From Winogradskyella sp. (lineage in GTDB: Bacteria; Bacteroidota; Bacteroidia; Flavobacteriales; Flavobacteriaceae): DNA of 48,943 nt. A program made the position numbers and the translations under genes. Shown here one piece after another: positions 34,609 to 42,526 of the stretch (position 1 is the stretch's first letter; every line of letters begins with the position of its first letter). Below the pieces are notes generated by a model. It saw nothing but the letters and a program-made list of their open reading frames with translations, was not told where the DNA came from and searched no databases. The DNA lies in contig SHBX01000020.1 of the NCBI GenBank assembly GCA_004211785.1, forward strand, positions 1 through 48,943, given 5' to 3'.

Positions 34609-35913
34609 ATGCGTACAAAAACTCTTAAGAAGAACAGGATTAATGTAGTAACACTAGGTTGTAGTAAAAATGTTTACGACAGTGAAGTGTTAATGGGGCA
34701 ATTAAAAGCCAGTGGTAAGGATGTTGTTCATGAGCAAGAAGGTAATGTTGTTGTTATAAACACTTGTGGCTTTATTAATAATGCAAAAGAGGAAAGTGTT
34801 AATACCATTTTGCACTTCATGCAAAAGAAAGAAGATGGTGATGTTGATAAGGTTTTTGTTACAGGTTGTTTAAGTGAACGTTATAAACCAGATTTAGAAA
34901 AGGAAATCCCTAATGTAGATCAGTATTTTGGTACTACAGAATTACCTGGTTTATTAAAAGCTTTAGGAGCTGACTATAAGCATGAGTTAATAGGTGAACG
35001 CTTAACTACAACACCAAAAAATTACGCCTATTTAAAGATTGCTGAGGGTTGTGATAGGCCTTGTAGTTTTTGTGCTATCCCGTTAATGCGTGGAAAACAT
35101 AAAAGCACACCAATTGAAGAGATTGTTATTGAGGCTGAAAAGTTAGCGGCCAATGGTGTAAAAGAGTTAATATTAATTGCACAAGACTTAACCTATTATG
35201 GTCTTGATTTATACAAAAAAAGAAACCTTGCCGAATTACTTGAACATCTAGTGAAAGTAGATGGTATAGATTGGATTCGTCTGCATTATGCATTCCCAAC
35301 TGGATTTCCAATGGGTGTATTAGACATCATGAAGCGCGAACCTAAGATTTGTAATTACCTTGATATTCCGTTACAGCATATTTCAGATTCTATCTTAAAG
35401 AGTATGCGTCGTGGAACTACCAAGGAGAAGACTACTAAGCTATTAAAAGAGTTTAGAGCAAAAGTTCCTGAAATGACGATTAGGACTACGTTAATCGTTG
35501 GTTACCCTGGCGAAACGCAAGAAGATTTTGAAACCCTGCGTGATTGGGTAAAAGAGATGCGTTTTGAGCGTTTAGGTTGTTTCACCTATTCTCATGAAGA
35601 AAACACGCATGCTTATAATTTGGAGGATGATGTGCCTGAAGATGTAAAGATGCAACGTGCTAATGAGATTATGGAAATTCAATCTCAGATTTCATGGGAA
35701 TTAAATCAAGCTAAAATAGGACAGGAGTTTAAAGTCGTTATTGACCGTAAGGAAGGCAACTATTTTGTAGGCCGTACTGAGTTTGATTCACCTGATGTTG
35801 ATAATGAGGTTCGTATTGATGCCACTAAAACTTATTTAAAAACTGGAGAGTTTGCAAAAATCAAGGTTATCGAAGCTGAAGATTTTGATTTGTATGGTGA
35901 GGTTGTGAGTTAA
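34609..35913 (+). CDS. rimO: Ribosomal protein uS12 methylthiotransferase RimO
   Basis: A 434-residue radical-SAM methylthiotransferase that modifies the conserved Asp of ribosomal protein S12. The UPF0004 domain has three cysteines (Cys18 in VTLGCSKNVYDSE, Cys53 in NTCGF, Cys87 in VTGCLSE). The radical-SAM cluster is CDRPCSFC (Cys148, 152, 155), followed by PLMRGKHKSTP. The C-terminal TRAM domain includes VVIDRKEGNYFVGRTEFDSP and ends KVIEAEDFDLYGEVVS. The gene looks complete. A diverged copy of its final 19 codons, stop included, occurs at 44609-44665. Confidence 0.95.
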   Translation: MRTKTLKKNRINVVTLGCSKNVYDSEVLMGQLKASGKDVVHEQEGNVVVINTCGFINNAKEESVNTILHFMQKKEDGDVDKVFVTGCLSERYKPDLEKEIPNVDQYFGTTELPGLLKALGADYKHELIGERLTTTPKNYAYLKIAEGCDRPCSFCAIPLMRGKHKSTPIEEIVIEAEKLAANGVKELILIAQDLTYYGLDLYKKRNLAELLEHLVKVDGIDWIRLHYAFPTGFPMGVLDIMKREPKICNYLDIPLQHISDSILKSMRRGTTKEKTTKLLKEFRAKVPEMTIRTTLIVGYPGETQEDFETLRDWVKEMRFERLGCFTYSHEENTHAYNLEDDVPEDVKMQRANEIMEIQSQISWELNQAKIGQEFKVVIDRKEGNYFVGRTEFDSPDVDNEVRIDATKTYLKTGEFAKIKVIEAEDFDLYGEVVS

Positions 35914-36094
35914 AGCTAAATGCTTAGATTCGTCAAACGCTTCTATTACCTTGATAATTTAAGTGCGAATATGGATTGAAGACTTACGAATATTGATTCA
36001 TTATCGTCAAATCATAGTTATTTATATTTTATTTCTCATCTTTATATTTTAGACAATAATTCTTATATTAATTGTTGTTTATTAATAGTATAAC
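35914..36094. other. 181-bp spacer before the sensor kinase
   Basis: AT-rich, with no open frame or terminator. An imperfect inverted repeat (ACAATAATT ... AATTGTTGT, about 36053-36078) lies near the kinase start. This is the junction immediately after the intact rimO end. Confidence 0.4.
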
Positions 36095-38284
36095 ATGCAA
36101 ATGAACTTAAAAAAGGCACTATTCTTAATTTTTTTTTTAGTTTTTATTTCACCTGTTACTTCTCAGAATAAGGTTATTGACAGTCTTAAGTCAGAGTTAC
36201 AAAATCATAAGAAAAATGATTCCTTAAGAGTAAATCTTTTAAATGAGTTAGCCAATAATTATTACATACACAATTTTACTATTGCTCAATCTTATCTAAG
36301 TGAAGCAGAAGCAATTGTTAAAACTATAGATTATAAAAAAGGAGAAGCAAGGAGTTTATATGTCAAAGGAGCTTTACAGTTAATGAAAGGTGATTTTGAA
36401 TCTACTATTCATTATTACCAACATGCACTTCAACTATATAATAGTATTGATTTTAAAGAAGGTGTTTCAGAATGTTATGTAGCACTAGGTATAATTAGTC
36501 GGTATCAGAACGATTATAAAAAATCTATTGAATACTTAGAAAAAGCAGTAAGGATAAAGGAAGAAATTGGAGATACCAAGGAGGTTCCAGATGATCTTAA
36601 CCTTTTGGGGAGTTATAATTCAATAATCGGAAATTATTCAGAATCACTGAAGTATCAAAATAAAGCCTTAAAATTATTTGAAGAGCAAAATGACGAGAAC
36701 GGGATGTCTAGGTGCTTCGAAAGTATAGGTTCAGTTTATCAACGATTAGGAAACTATCCACTAGCATTAAAGTACCTTAGTAAATCTCTATTTCTTAAGG
36801 AAAAATATAATGATTCTCTTGGAATAAGTAATGTATTGGATAACATAGGCCTTATCCATGAAAAACAAGGGTATACAGATAAGTCTTTACAATATTACAA
36901 TCGTGCGTTGACAATAAATAATAAAAACAACCATAAGAGAGGTGTTATCAAAACCAATATTTACATTGGGAACCTATTTAAAAACAAAAAAAAATACACT
37001 ACAGCACTTACATTTTTAAATCGGGCATTGGAAGTAAGTAAAGAAATCAATGATTTGGAGAACATTGCCGCTAGCCTTAATTATATGGGATTGATTTATT
37101 TGTCTCAGGAAAAACTGTCTTTAGCCCATGAATGTTATAAAAAATCGGAACGTATTAGTTTAGAAAATGGAAACCAGCCAACTCTGTCGAACTCCTATTT
37201 GGGATTAGGAAACACATATTTAGGCAAAAAAAAATATAAAAAAGCATTGTTTTATGCCTTAAAATCTAAAGAGATTGGAAAAAAACTAAATTCGCTTAGT
37301 AATCAAAGTAGTGCAGAATATCTACTTTTTAATATTTATAAAAAGACCCAAGATTATAAAAAAGCCTTGTCTAGCCATGAAGAGTACAAAAGAGTAAGTG
37401 ATAGTCTTTTCAATAAAGAAAATATTCGGAAAATCACCCAATTAGAATACGAATATAAATACAAACAGGAACGAGATTCAGCAAGTATTAGAGAATTAAA
37501 ACTTACCAAAACAGTCCAGGCTACGTCTCAAGATTTAGAAAAAACACAACGTAATTATTTATGGTCTATTATAGGTGTATTATTGCTTTCAATTTTATTA
37601 GGAGCCATAATGTTTTATCAGAAGTTAAAGAATGCCAAATCAAAAACGCAAAATGCAGTAATGGAACAGAAATTATTACGCTCTCAAATGACACCGCATT
37701 TTATCTTTAATTCACTATCTGTTTTACAAGGGATGATTTTAAATAAAGAGGAAAAGAAATCTGTTCATTACCTTTCAAAATTCTCTAAACTGTTACGTAT
37801 TACTTTAGAAAATTCAAGAGATAAATTAGTGCTGTTGTCACAAGAATTAACAGCTGTTCAAGATTATTTAGCGCTTCAAAACTTAGAAAACGATACTTAT
37901 AAATTTACGATTTTAGTAGAAGATACCATTGATGTCCCATCATTTGAAATCCCACCAATGCTAATTCAACCCTTTGTAGAAAATGCCATTGAACATGCGT
38001 TTGTGAATAAAACTGAAGATAAAAGAATAGATATTAACCTCTTTCATAAAGATAGAAAGTTGATTTGTACCATTGCCGATAATGGCGTTGGCATTAACTT
38101 TAAGACCCAAAGTAACAATAATAATAAAAAGTCTTTGGCCACAACTATAACATCAGAGCGTCTAAAGGTTATATCCAAGGATTTTAAAATGCAAGGTTCG
38201 GTAACTATTGAAGATAAACAAAAGTTTAATGAACAAGGTACACTTGTTACCTTAGTAATTCCTTATAAAATTAATGCTGCATAA
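36095..38284 (+). CDS. TPR-domain sensor histidine kinase, LytS type
   Basis: A 729-residue kinase. The N-terminus has a signal (MNLKKALFLIFFLVFISPVTSQ), then about eight tetratricopeptide repeats (about 55-435; for example YYQHALQLYNSIDFKEG and SLQYYNRALTINNK), a coiled coil (about 455-485), one transmembrane helix (YLWSIIGVLLLSILLGAIMF, 488-507), the His_kinase domain with phosphoacceptor His535 (QMTPHFIFNSLSVLQ), and a HATPase with N box Asn630 (PFVENAIEHAF) and ADNGVGI (661-667). The TPRs would lie in the periplasm and bind an unknown ligand or protein. The regulator gene starts 2 bp downstream. Start M1 or M3 is possible. Confidence 0.88.
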   Translation: MQMNLKKALFLIFFLVFISPVTSQNKVIDSLKSELQNHKKNDSLRVNLLNELANNYYIHNFTIAQSYLSEAEAIVKTIDYKKGEARSLYVKGALQLMKGDFESTIHYYQHALQLYNSIDFKEGVSECYVALGIISRYQNDYKKSIEYLEKAVRIKEEIGDTKEVPDDLNLLGSYNSIIGNYSESLKYQNKALKLFEEQNDENGMSRCFESIGSVYQRLGNYPLALKYLSKSLFLKEKYNDSLGISNVLDNIGLIHEKQGYTDKSLQYYNRALTINNKNNHKRGVIKTNIYIGNLFKNKKKYTTALTFLNRALEVSKEINDLENIAASLNYMGLIYLSQEKLSLAHECYKKSERISLENGNQPTLSNSYLGLGNTYLGKKKYKKALFYALKSKEIGKKLNSLSNQSSAEYLLFNIYKKTQDYKKALSSHEEYKRVSDSLFNKENIRKITQLEYEYKYKQERDSASIRELKLTKTVQATSQDLEKTQRNYLWSIIGVLLLSILLGAIMFYQKLKNAKSKTQNAVMEQKLLRSQMTPHFIFNSLSVLQGMILNKEEKKSVHYLSKFSKLLRITLENSRDKLVLLSQELTAVQDYLALQNLENDTYKFTILVEDTIDVPSFEIPPMLIQPFVENAIEHAFVNKTEDKRIDINLFHKDRKLICTIADNGVGINFKTQSNNNNKKSLATTITSERLKVISKDFKMQGSVTIEDKQKFNEQGTLVTLVIPYKINAA

Positions 38285-38286
38285 AT

Positions 38287-39024
38287 ATGAAGACATTACT
38301 CGTCGAAGACAAAGCATACATTAGAAAAGGATTACTTAATCTATTAAATTTAATAGAAAGTGAAGTCGAAGTCATTGGCGAATGCGAATCTGTAAAAGAA
38401 GCAGTAGTAGTTGCAAATGCATGTAAACCAGATTTAATTTTCTTAGACATTAATCTTACGGATGGCAACGCTTTTGAATTTTTAGATCAAACGGAACACC
38501 TTAAGTTTAAAATTATCTTTATAACGGCTTATGAAGAATATGCGCTAAAAGCCTTAAAAATCGGCGCTGTAGATTATATTTTAAAACCTGTAGATATAAA
38601 CGACTTAGAAATTGCCTTGATAAAGGTTTCTAATTTATCTGTCGAAGAACAAAAAAAGCAAATAAATACCGCAAAATTGATATGGAATAATGATGCATCT
38701 AAACTTATATTATCACTTTATGATAGCTTTCAGGTTATAGATTTAAACGAATTAATGTATTGCGAATCTGATAAAGGTTACACCACATTTTATTGTAACG
38801 ATGGTAAAAGACATGTGGTTTCCAAAACTCTAAAAACGTTTGAAGAGCAACTCAATGCAGCAAATTTTACACGCCCTCACCAATCCTTCATGGTGAACTT
38901 AAAATTTATCGATAAATACGATAAATCTGGTGTCATTCATTTAAAAAACGGCAAAAAAATCCCTGTTTCATCCAGAAAAAAAGAACACTTTGTCACTTCG
39001 TTTTTAAGTAATAACAAGGATTAA
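38287..39024 (+). CDS. LytTR family response regulator
   Basis: A 245-residue regulator. The receiver has Asp8 (LLVEDKA), phosphoacceptor Asp54 (LIFLDINLTDG), Thr80 (IIFITAYEEYALKAL) and Lys100 (DYILKPVD). The LytTR DNA-binding domain covers about 140-240 (LNELMYCESDKGYTTFYCNDG, FTRPHQSFMVNLKFID, IPVSSRKKEHF). It pairs with the kinase encoded 2 bp upstream. Targets are not visible, but the downstream lipoprotein genes are candidates. Confidence 0.9.
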   Translation: MKTLLVEDKAYIRKGLLNLLNLIESEVEVIGECESVKEAVVVANACKPDLIFLDINLTDGNAFEFLDQTEHLKFKIIFITAYEEYALKALKIGAVDYILKPVDINDLEIALIKVSNLSVEEQKKQINTAKLIWNNDASKLILSLYDSFQVIDLNELMYCESDKGYTTFYCNDGKRHVVSKTLKTFEEQLNAANFTRPHQSFMVNLKFIDKYDKSGVIHLKNGKKIPVSSRKKEHFVTSFLSNNKD

Positions 39025-39173
39025 CACTCCAAAATATGTTTAGTTAAATTTTCTTCTTTTCAAATATTTCTTAAAGTATCACACATATTTATTGTAATGC
39101 TTTAGAAATTAGTTTCCTATTTCTTATCGTGTAATTCTCATATACATTTATTCAAAATATTGGATAACTAATT

Positions 39174-39761
39174 ATGAAATATAAAATCTCAAGATTAACA
39201 AATAGCCCTTTTTTACTTGTAATACTGATAGCCTTAACATTTATGGCTTGTGCTGGCTCGTCAAATGACCAACCGGCAACAGCTGAAGGCTTTAATGCAA
39301 TAGAAAGTGAACTAAAAGAGAAGTTTGGTAATGATGCCTATTACACTGATCTAAAGGTGTTGTACATCAAAGGCATAGGTAATACTATAAATACCACTGT
39401 AACTGAAGCACCTGAATCTTTAAAAATGGGCGAGTGGGATTTATCTCAAAATAATTGGACACAGCGTTCTGAAGTAACTATAGAAATACCTCAAGACACA
39501 AAAGCTGCAGATTTTATGTTTCAATTAGATGACAAGATTAATCTTTACAAATTAGGCGGATTGGTAGAAGCATCTACCTCAAAATTAATTACTGAGAAAA
39601 ACATTGATAATCCAATATTAAGTATAGCATTTATAAAGTTTCCAAAAAACGGAGATATGTCAAAAGCACAATATGCAGTTAAACTAGAGCCAGAAAATGG
39701 AGGCACTTCATTTACTTTTTATTATACCATAAAAGGGGACTTCATTGAAATGGATTATTAA
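39174..39761 (+). CDS. Uncharacterised lipoprotein
   Basis: A 195-residue protein with an unusual longer N-region (MKYKISRLTNSPFLLVILIALTFMAC) and a lipobox Cys26. The mature part has beta-strand-like segments (YTDLKVLYIKGIGNTINTTV, WTQRSEVTIEIPQ, MSKAQYAVKLEPENGG). I do not recognise a family. It lies 149 bp after the response regulator and upstream of the cadherin-type lipoprotein. Confidence 0.65.
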   Translation: MKYKISRLTNSPFLLVILIALTFMACAGSSNDQPATAEGFNAIESELKEKFGNDAYYTDLKVLYIKGIGNTINTTVTEAPESLKMGEWDLSQNNWTQRSEVTIEIPQDTKAADFMFQLDDKINLYKLGGLVEASTSKLITEKNIDNPILSIAFIKFPKNGDMSKAQYAVKLEPENGGTSFTFYYTIKGDFIEMDY

Positions 39762-39800
39762 TTCTATTAGAACAAATCATTTACACTAAAACTTAAAAAC

Positions 39801-41201
39801 ATGAAAAAAGCAATCAAATTTACCAGCCTATTAATTTTAACCTTACTAATAACTATTTACAGCTGTAGCGATGATGATGCCGTTATAATAAACATAGAAA
39901 ACCTAGAAGTAACCATTGACGAAAATCCAACAATAGGCCAAATTATTGGTACTATTCAAAGTGATAGTAATGGTGCATTAACATTTAGTATTGATACGCA
40001 AACACCATCAGGAGCTTTGAGTATAGATGCAAACACGGGAGAGTTAACAGTAGTTGATGCTTCTTTATTTGACTTTGAAACAAACCCAACAATTACCGCA
40101 ATAGTTTCTGCTGTTGAAGCTTCAAATACTGCAACGGTAACTGTTAATCTTAATAACTTGGAGGTAACGCTTCAAGACTTAGCGGTATCTATAGATGAAA
40201 ATCCAACTGCAGGACAAGTATTAGGTACAATAGTTTCTAATGGCACAGGGACATTAAATTATAGCCTAATGAGCCAAACACCAAATGGTGCATTAAGTAT
40301 AGATGCTAACTCTGGTGAGCTAACCGTTGCTGATGCAACTTTATTCGATTTTGAAACAAATCCAATCATAACGGCTTCAGTTTCTGATGGAGAAGCTACA
40401 AATGCAGCAACAGTTACTATTAATCTTGCTAATGTATTAGAAGTTACTATTCAGGAATTTGATGAAAGCATCGACGAAAACCCAAGTAATGGACAAGTTA
40501 TTGGTACAATAACGAGCGATGCCGTTGGTAATCCAAATTTTAGCATAGTCTCACAAACACCAGCAGGTGCTATGGCTATTAACTCTAGTACAGGCGAGCT
40601 TACTGTGGCTGATGCTAGCTTGTTTGACCACGAAATCAATCAATTTGTTGATGCTGTTATTGCAGCGGACGACGCGATGAATTTAACTGATTTTGAATTA
40701 GAGATTGACAACGTAAATGAGATAGGCGATTTTAATTATGGAGGTGTAATATTTTGGGTAAATGCTACAGGTGATGAAGGATTAGTTTGCACAATTACAG
40801 ATCAAAGCTTTGGAACCACATGGAGTGAAGGTACTAACTTAGTTACTGGCGCTAATGGTACAGCTACAGGAACAGGCGAAGCAAATACAAATCTAATAGT
40901 AAGTAATCATTTATCAGGTACTTATGCAGCATGGCTATGTGCGGCACATAATGAAAATGGTTATTCTGATTGGTTTTTACCAAGTCAAGATGAACTAAAT
41001 GAATTATACTTAAATAGAGCAACAGTTAATACTACTTTAATTGCTAATGGAGGAACAGAAGTAAGTGCAGCTTATTGGACTTCTACCGAAGCTAACTTAA
41101 ATGAAGCATGGTATCAAACATTCACTAACGGAAGCCAATTTAGTATTACTAAAACATTATCCTTAAAAGTGAGGGCTGTAAGAGCTTGGACAGATTTTTA
41201 A
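39801..41201 (+). CDS. Surface lipoprotein with cadherin-like repeats and DUF1566 (Lcl) domain
   Basis: A 466-residue lipoprotein (lipobox ITIYSC, Cys22). The residues after Cys are SDDD, which fits the Bacteroidota lipoprotein export signal for surface display. Three cadherin-like repeats of about 90 residues follow (about 32-118, 119-208, 209-300), each with DENPxxGQxxGTI, GALSIDANxGELTVxDxxLFDFE and a final NL. The C-terminal domain (about 308-466) is DUF1566-like: GGVIFWV, GYSDWFLPSQDELNELY, AAYWTSTEA and LKVRAVRAW. An adhesive or sugar-binding role is likely but unproven. It lies in the block between the two rimO ends. Confidence 0.8.
   Translation: MKKAIKFTSLLILTLLITIYSCSDDDAVIINIENLEVTIDENPTIGQIIGTIQSDSNGALTFSIDTQTPSGALSIDANTGELTVVDASLFDFETNPTITAIVSAVEASNTATVTVNLNNLEVTLQDLAVSIDENPTAGQVLGTIVSNGTGTLNYSLMSQTPNGALSIDANSGELTVADATLFDFETNPIITASVSDGEATNAATVTINLANVLEVTIQEFDESIDENPSNGQVIGTITSDAVGNPNFSIVSQTPAGAMAINSSTGELTVADASLFDHEINQFVDAVIAADDAMNLTDFELEIDNVNEIGDFNYGGVIFWVNATGDEGLVCTITDQSFGTTWSEGTNLVTGANGTATGTGEANTNLIVSNHLSGTYAAWLCAAHNENGYSDWFLPSQDELNELYLNRATVNTTLIANGGTEVSAAYWTSTEANLNEAWYQTFTNGSQFSITKTLSLKVRAVRAWTDF
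39885..40715 (+). repeat. Three tandem approximately 270-bp cadherin-coding repeats
   Basis: The repeat units encode DENPTIGQIIGTI, DENPTAGQVLGTI and DENPSNGQVIGTI, each followed by an ANTGELTV-type motif. The third unit is the most divergent. The similarity is clear at the protein level and moderate at the DNA level. Confidence 0.65.
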
Positions 41202-41212
41202 TCAATAACTAA

Positions 41213-41244
41213 TAGGCCACTTCTCAATATTGAAAAGTGGTCTA
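41213..41244 (+). terminator. Hairpin after the cadherin lipoprotein gene
   Basis: TAGGCCACTT ... AAGTGGTCTA, a 10-bp stem with one G-U pair enclosing the palindromic core TCAATATTGA. No T run follows (TCTATAAACA), so it is a weak terminator or a regulatory hairpin before the next gene. Confidence 0.4.
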
Positions 41245-41268
41245 TAAACAATAAATAGAATAGAAATA

Positions 41269-41655
41269 ATGGAGAATTTAATTACAGTTAATAATAACCA
41301 CGATTCTTTAGATTCGCTTTATAATGCTTTAAAAACAGCATCTGTTTTTGAGTGTTCTAAAGAATACGACATCTGGGAACATAGACTAGATGCTAATGGA
41401 CAAATGGCACAATGTATAGTCCTGAAAAAAAGTAGTATGCATGCTATCAAAGCCTTCTTTATTAATGAAAACACAGTTAAAATAAACTACATTATACCAA
41501 ATAAAATAATGCATGCTTATTTTGGTAAAAGTGTTAAAGCTCGAAGAAATATAATAGAAATTCTTACTGGTGCAATAAAGCAAGCTATACTAGCTGGACC
41601 TCAGAAAAAAGCATTCGAAGAATTAGAACATTTAGTCAATAAAATTGCTGCTTAA
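41269..41655 (+). CDS. Uncharacterised protein of 128 residues
   Basis: A soluble protein without a signal peptide. It is mixed alpha/beta: SLDSLYNALKTASVFECSK (helix), CIVLKKSSMHAIKAFFI (strands), and a C-terminal helix pair ARRNIIEILTGAIKQAILAG and KKAFEELEHLVNKIAA. I do not recognise a family. It lies 24 bp after a hairpin and 40 bp before the next lipoprotein gene. Confidence 0.6.
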   Translation: MENLITVNNNHDSLDSLYNALKTASVFECSKEYDIWEHRLDANGQMAQCIVLKKSSMHAIKAFFINENTVKINYIIPNKIMHAYFGKSVKARRNIIEILTGAIKQAILAGPQKKAFEELEHLVNKIAA

Positions 41656-41695
41656 TCTTTTATATTTAAATAGTTTATTGCTTACTTTAATTTAT

Positions 41696-42184
41696 ATGAA
41701 AAGACTTTTAATGCTATTATTAATAGCTACTTCAAGCTGTGGAGGTGGTCATTTCTATGAAACAAAGGCTATTTATTTTGCAGAAGGTTCAAACCTTAAA
41801 GTAAATCTCACTTCTAAAGGTTATGTTTTGGATGGTGATGACCTCACTGAAGGTTTAACAAAAGGAATAATTACCAGTTCATGTTTTTCAGATACCATTC
41901 ATTTTCAAGCAACTTCTAAGGTCTTTATATTGAATAAAAGTAAAGAAGGTGATATGGTTAATTCGACTAATTTTGAAGCGTCATTAGAAGATTATCTTTG
42001 TAAAAAAGGCTATTCGGATTATAAGAAACAAGAACTAGAAGAATTAAAAGACATTATTAAAGCTACAGCTTATGGGCCAAAAGCAACTTATGTTGAAGGG
42101 CAGACTGATTTAATTAAGGTTGTTAGTATAAGTTTTAATACGCATAGAGGCTATGGAAAAGATGTGGCTGCTAAATTAAATTGA
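41696..42184 (+). CDS. Uncharacterised lipoprotein
   Basis: A 162-residue protein starting at ATG 41696 (MKRLLMLLLIATSSC, lipobox Cys15, then GGG). I rejected the longer frame from 41645 because it overlaps the upstream gene and hides the signal peptide. The mature part has no motif I recognise. The final TGA overlaps the next ATG by one base, so it is coupled to the small membrane protein. Confidence 0.6.
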   Translation: MKRLLMLLLIATSSCGGGHFYETKAIYFAEGSNLKVNLTSKGYVLDGDDLTEGLTKGIITSSCFSDTIHFQATSKVFILNKSKEGDMVNSTNFEASLEDYLCKKGYSDYKKQELEELKDIIKATAYGPKATYVEGQTDLIKVVSISFNTHRGYGKDVAAKLN

Positions 42185-42525
42185 TGAAATTTTTCAAGCA
42201 GTTCTTTGGTTACCTTACATGGATATTGCTTTCGCTTTTAATAGGTGTTATCTATATGCGAGTGCTTGTAGGTTCAATTGAAGAACCTTCAACAGCAATA
42301 ACATTTTTGTTGAACATATTTTACAGCTATGGCATATTGTATGTAGGAGGACTTATTGGACTTGTTATTGCATTTGTATTTATCTTAATAGATATTTTTT
42401 ATCTAAAAAATAAGCTTAAAAATGTTGGTAAATCATTATATATTCGTTTTGCCATTCTTCTCGGCATTGCAAGTGTAGTTTTTGTAATTCATTATATATT
42501 GGAGAAGGTTATTGATATTATCTAA
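42184..42525 (+). CDS. Small membrane protein, three predicted helices
   Basis: A 113-residue protein with hydrophobic segments at about 7-26 (FFGYLTWILLSLLIGVIYMR), 50-75 and 87-108. A basic stretch (KNKLKNVGKS) separates helices 2 and 3. The start is ATG 42184, sharing its A with the upstream TGA. I recognise no family. The next lipoprotein gene starts 1 bp after its stop, so 41696-44461 looks like one transcript. Confidence 0.6.
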   Translation: MKFFKQFFGYLTWILLSLLIGVIYMRVLVGSIEEPSTAITFLLNIFYSYGILYVGGLIGLVIAFVFILIDIFYLKNKLKNVGKSLYIRFAILLGIASVVFVIHYILEKVIDII

Positions 42526-42526
42526 A

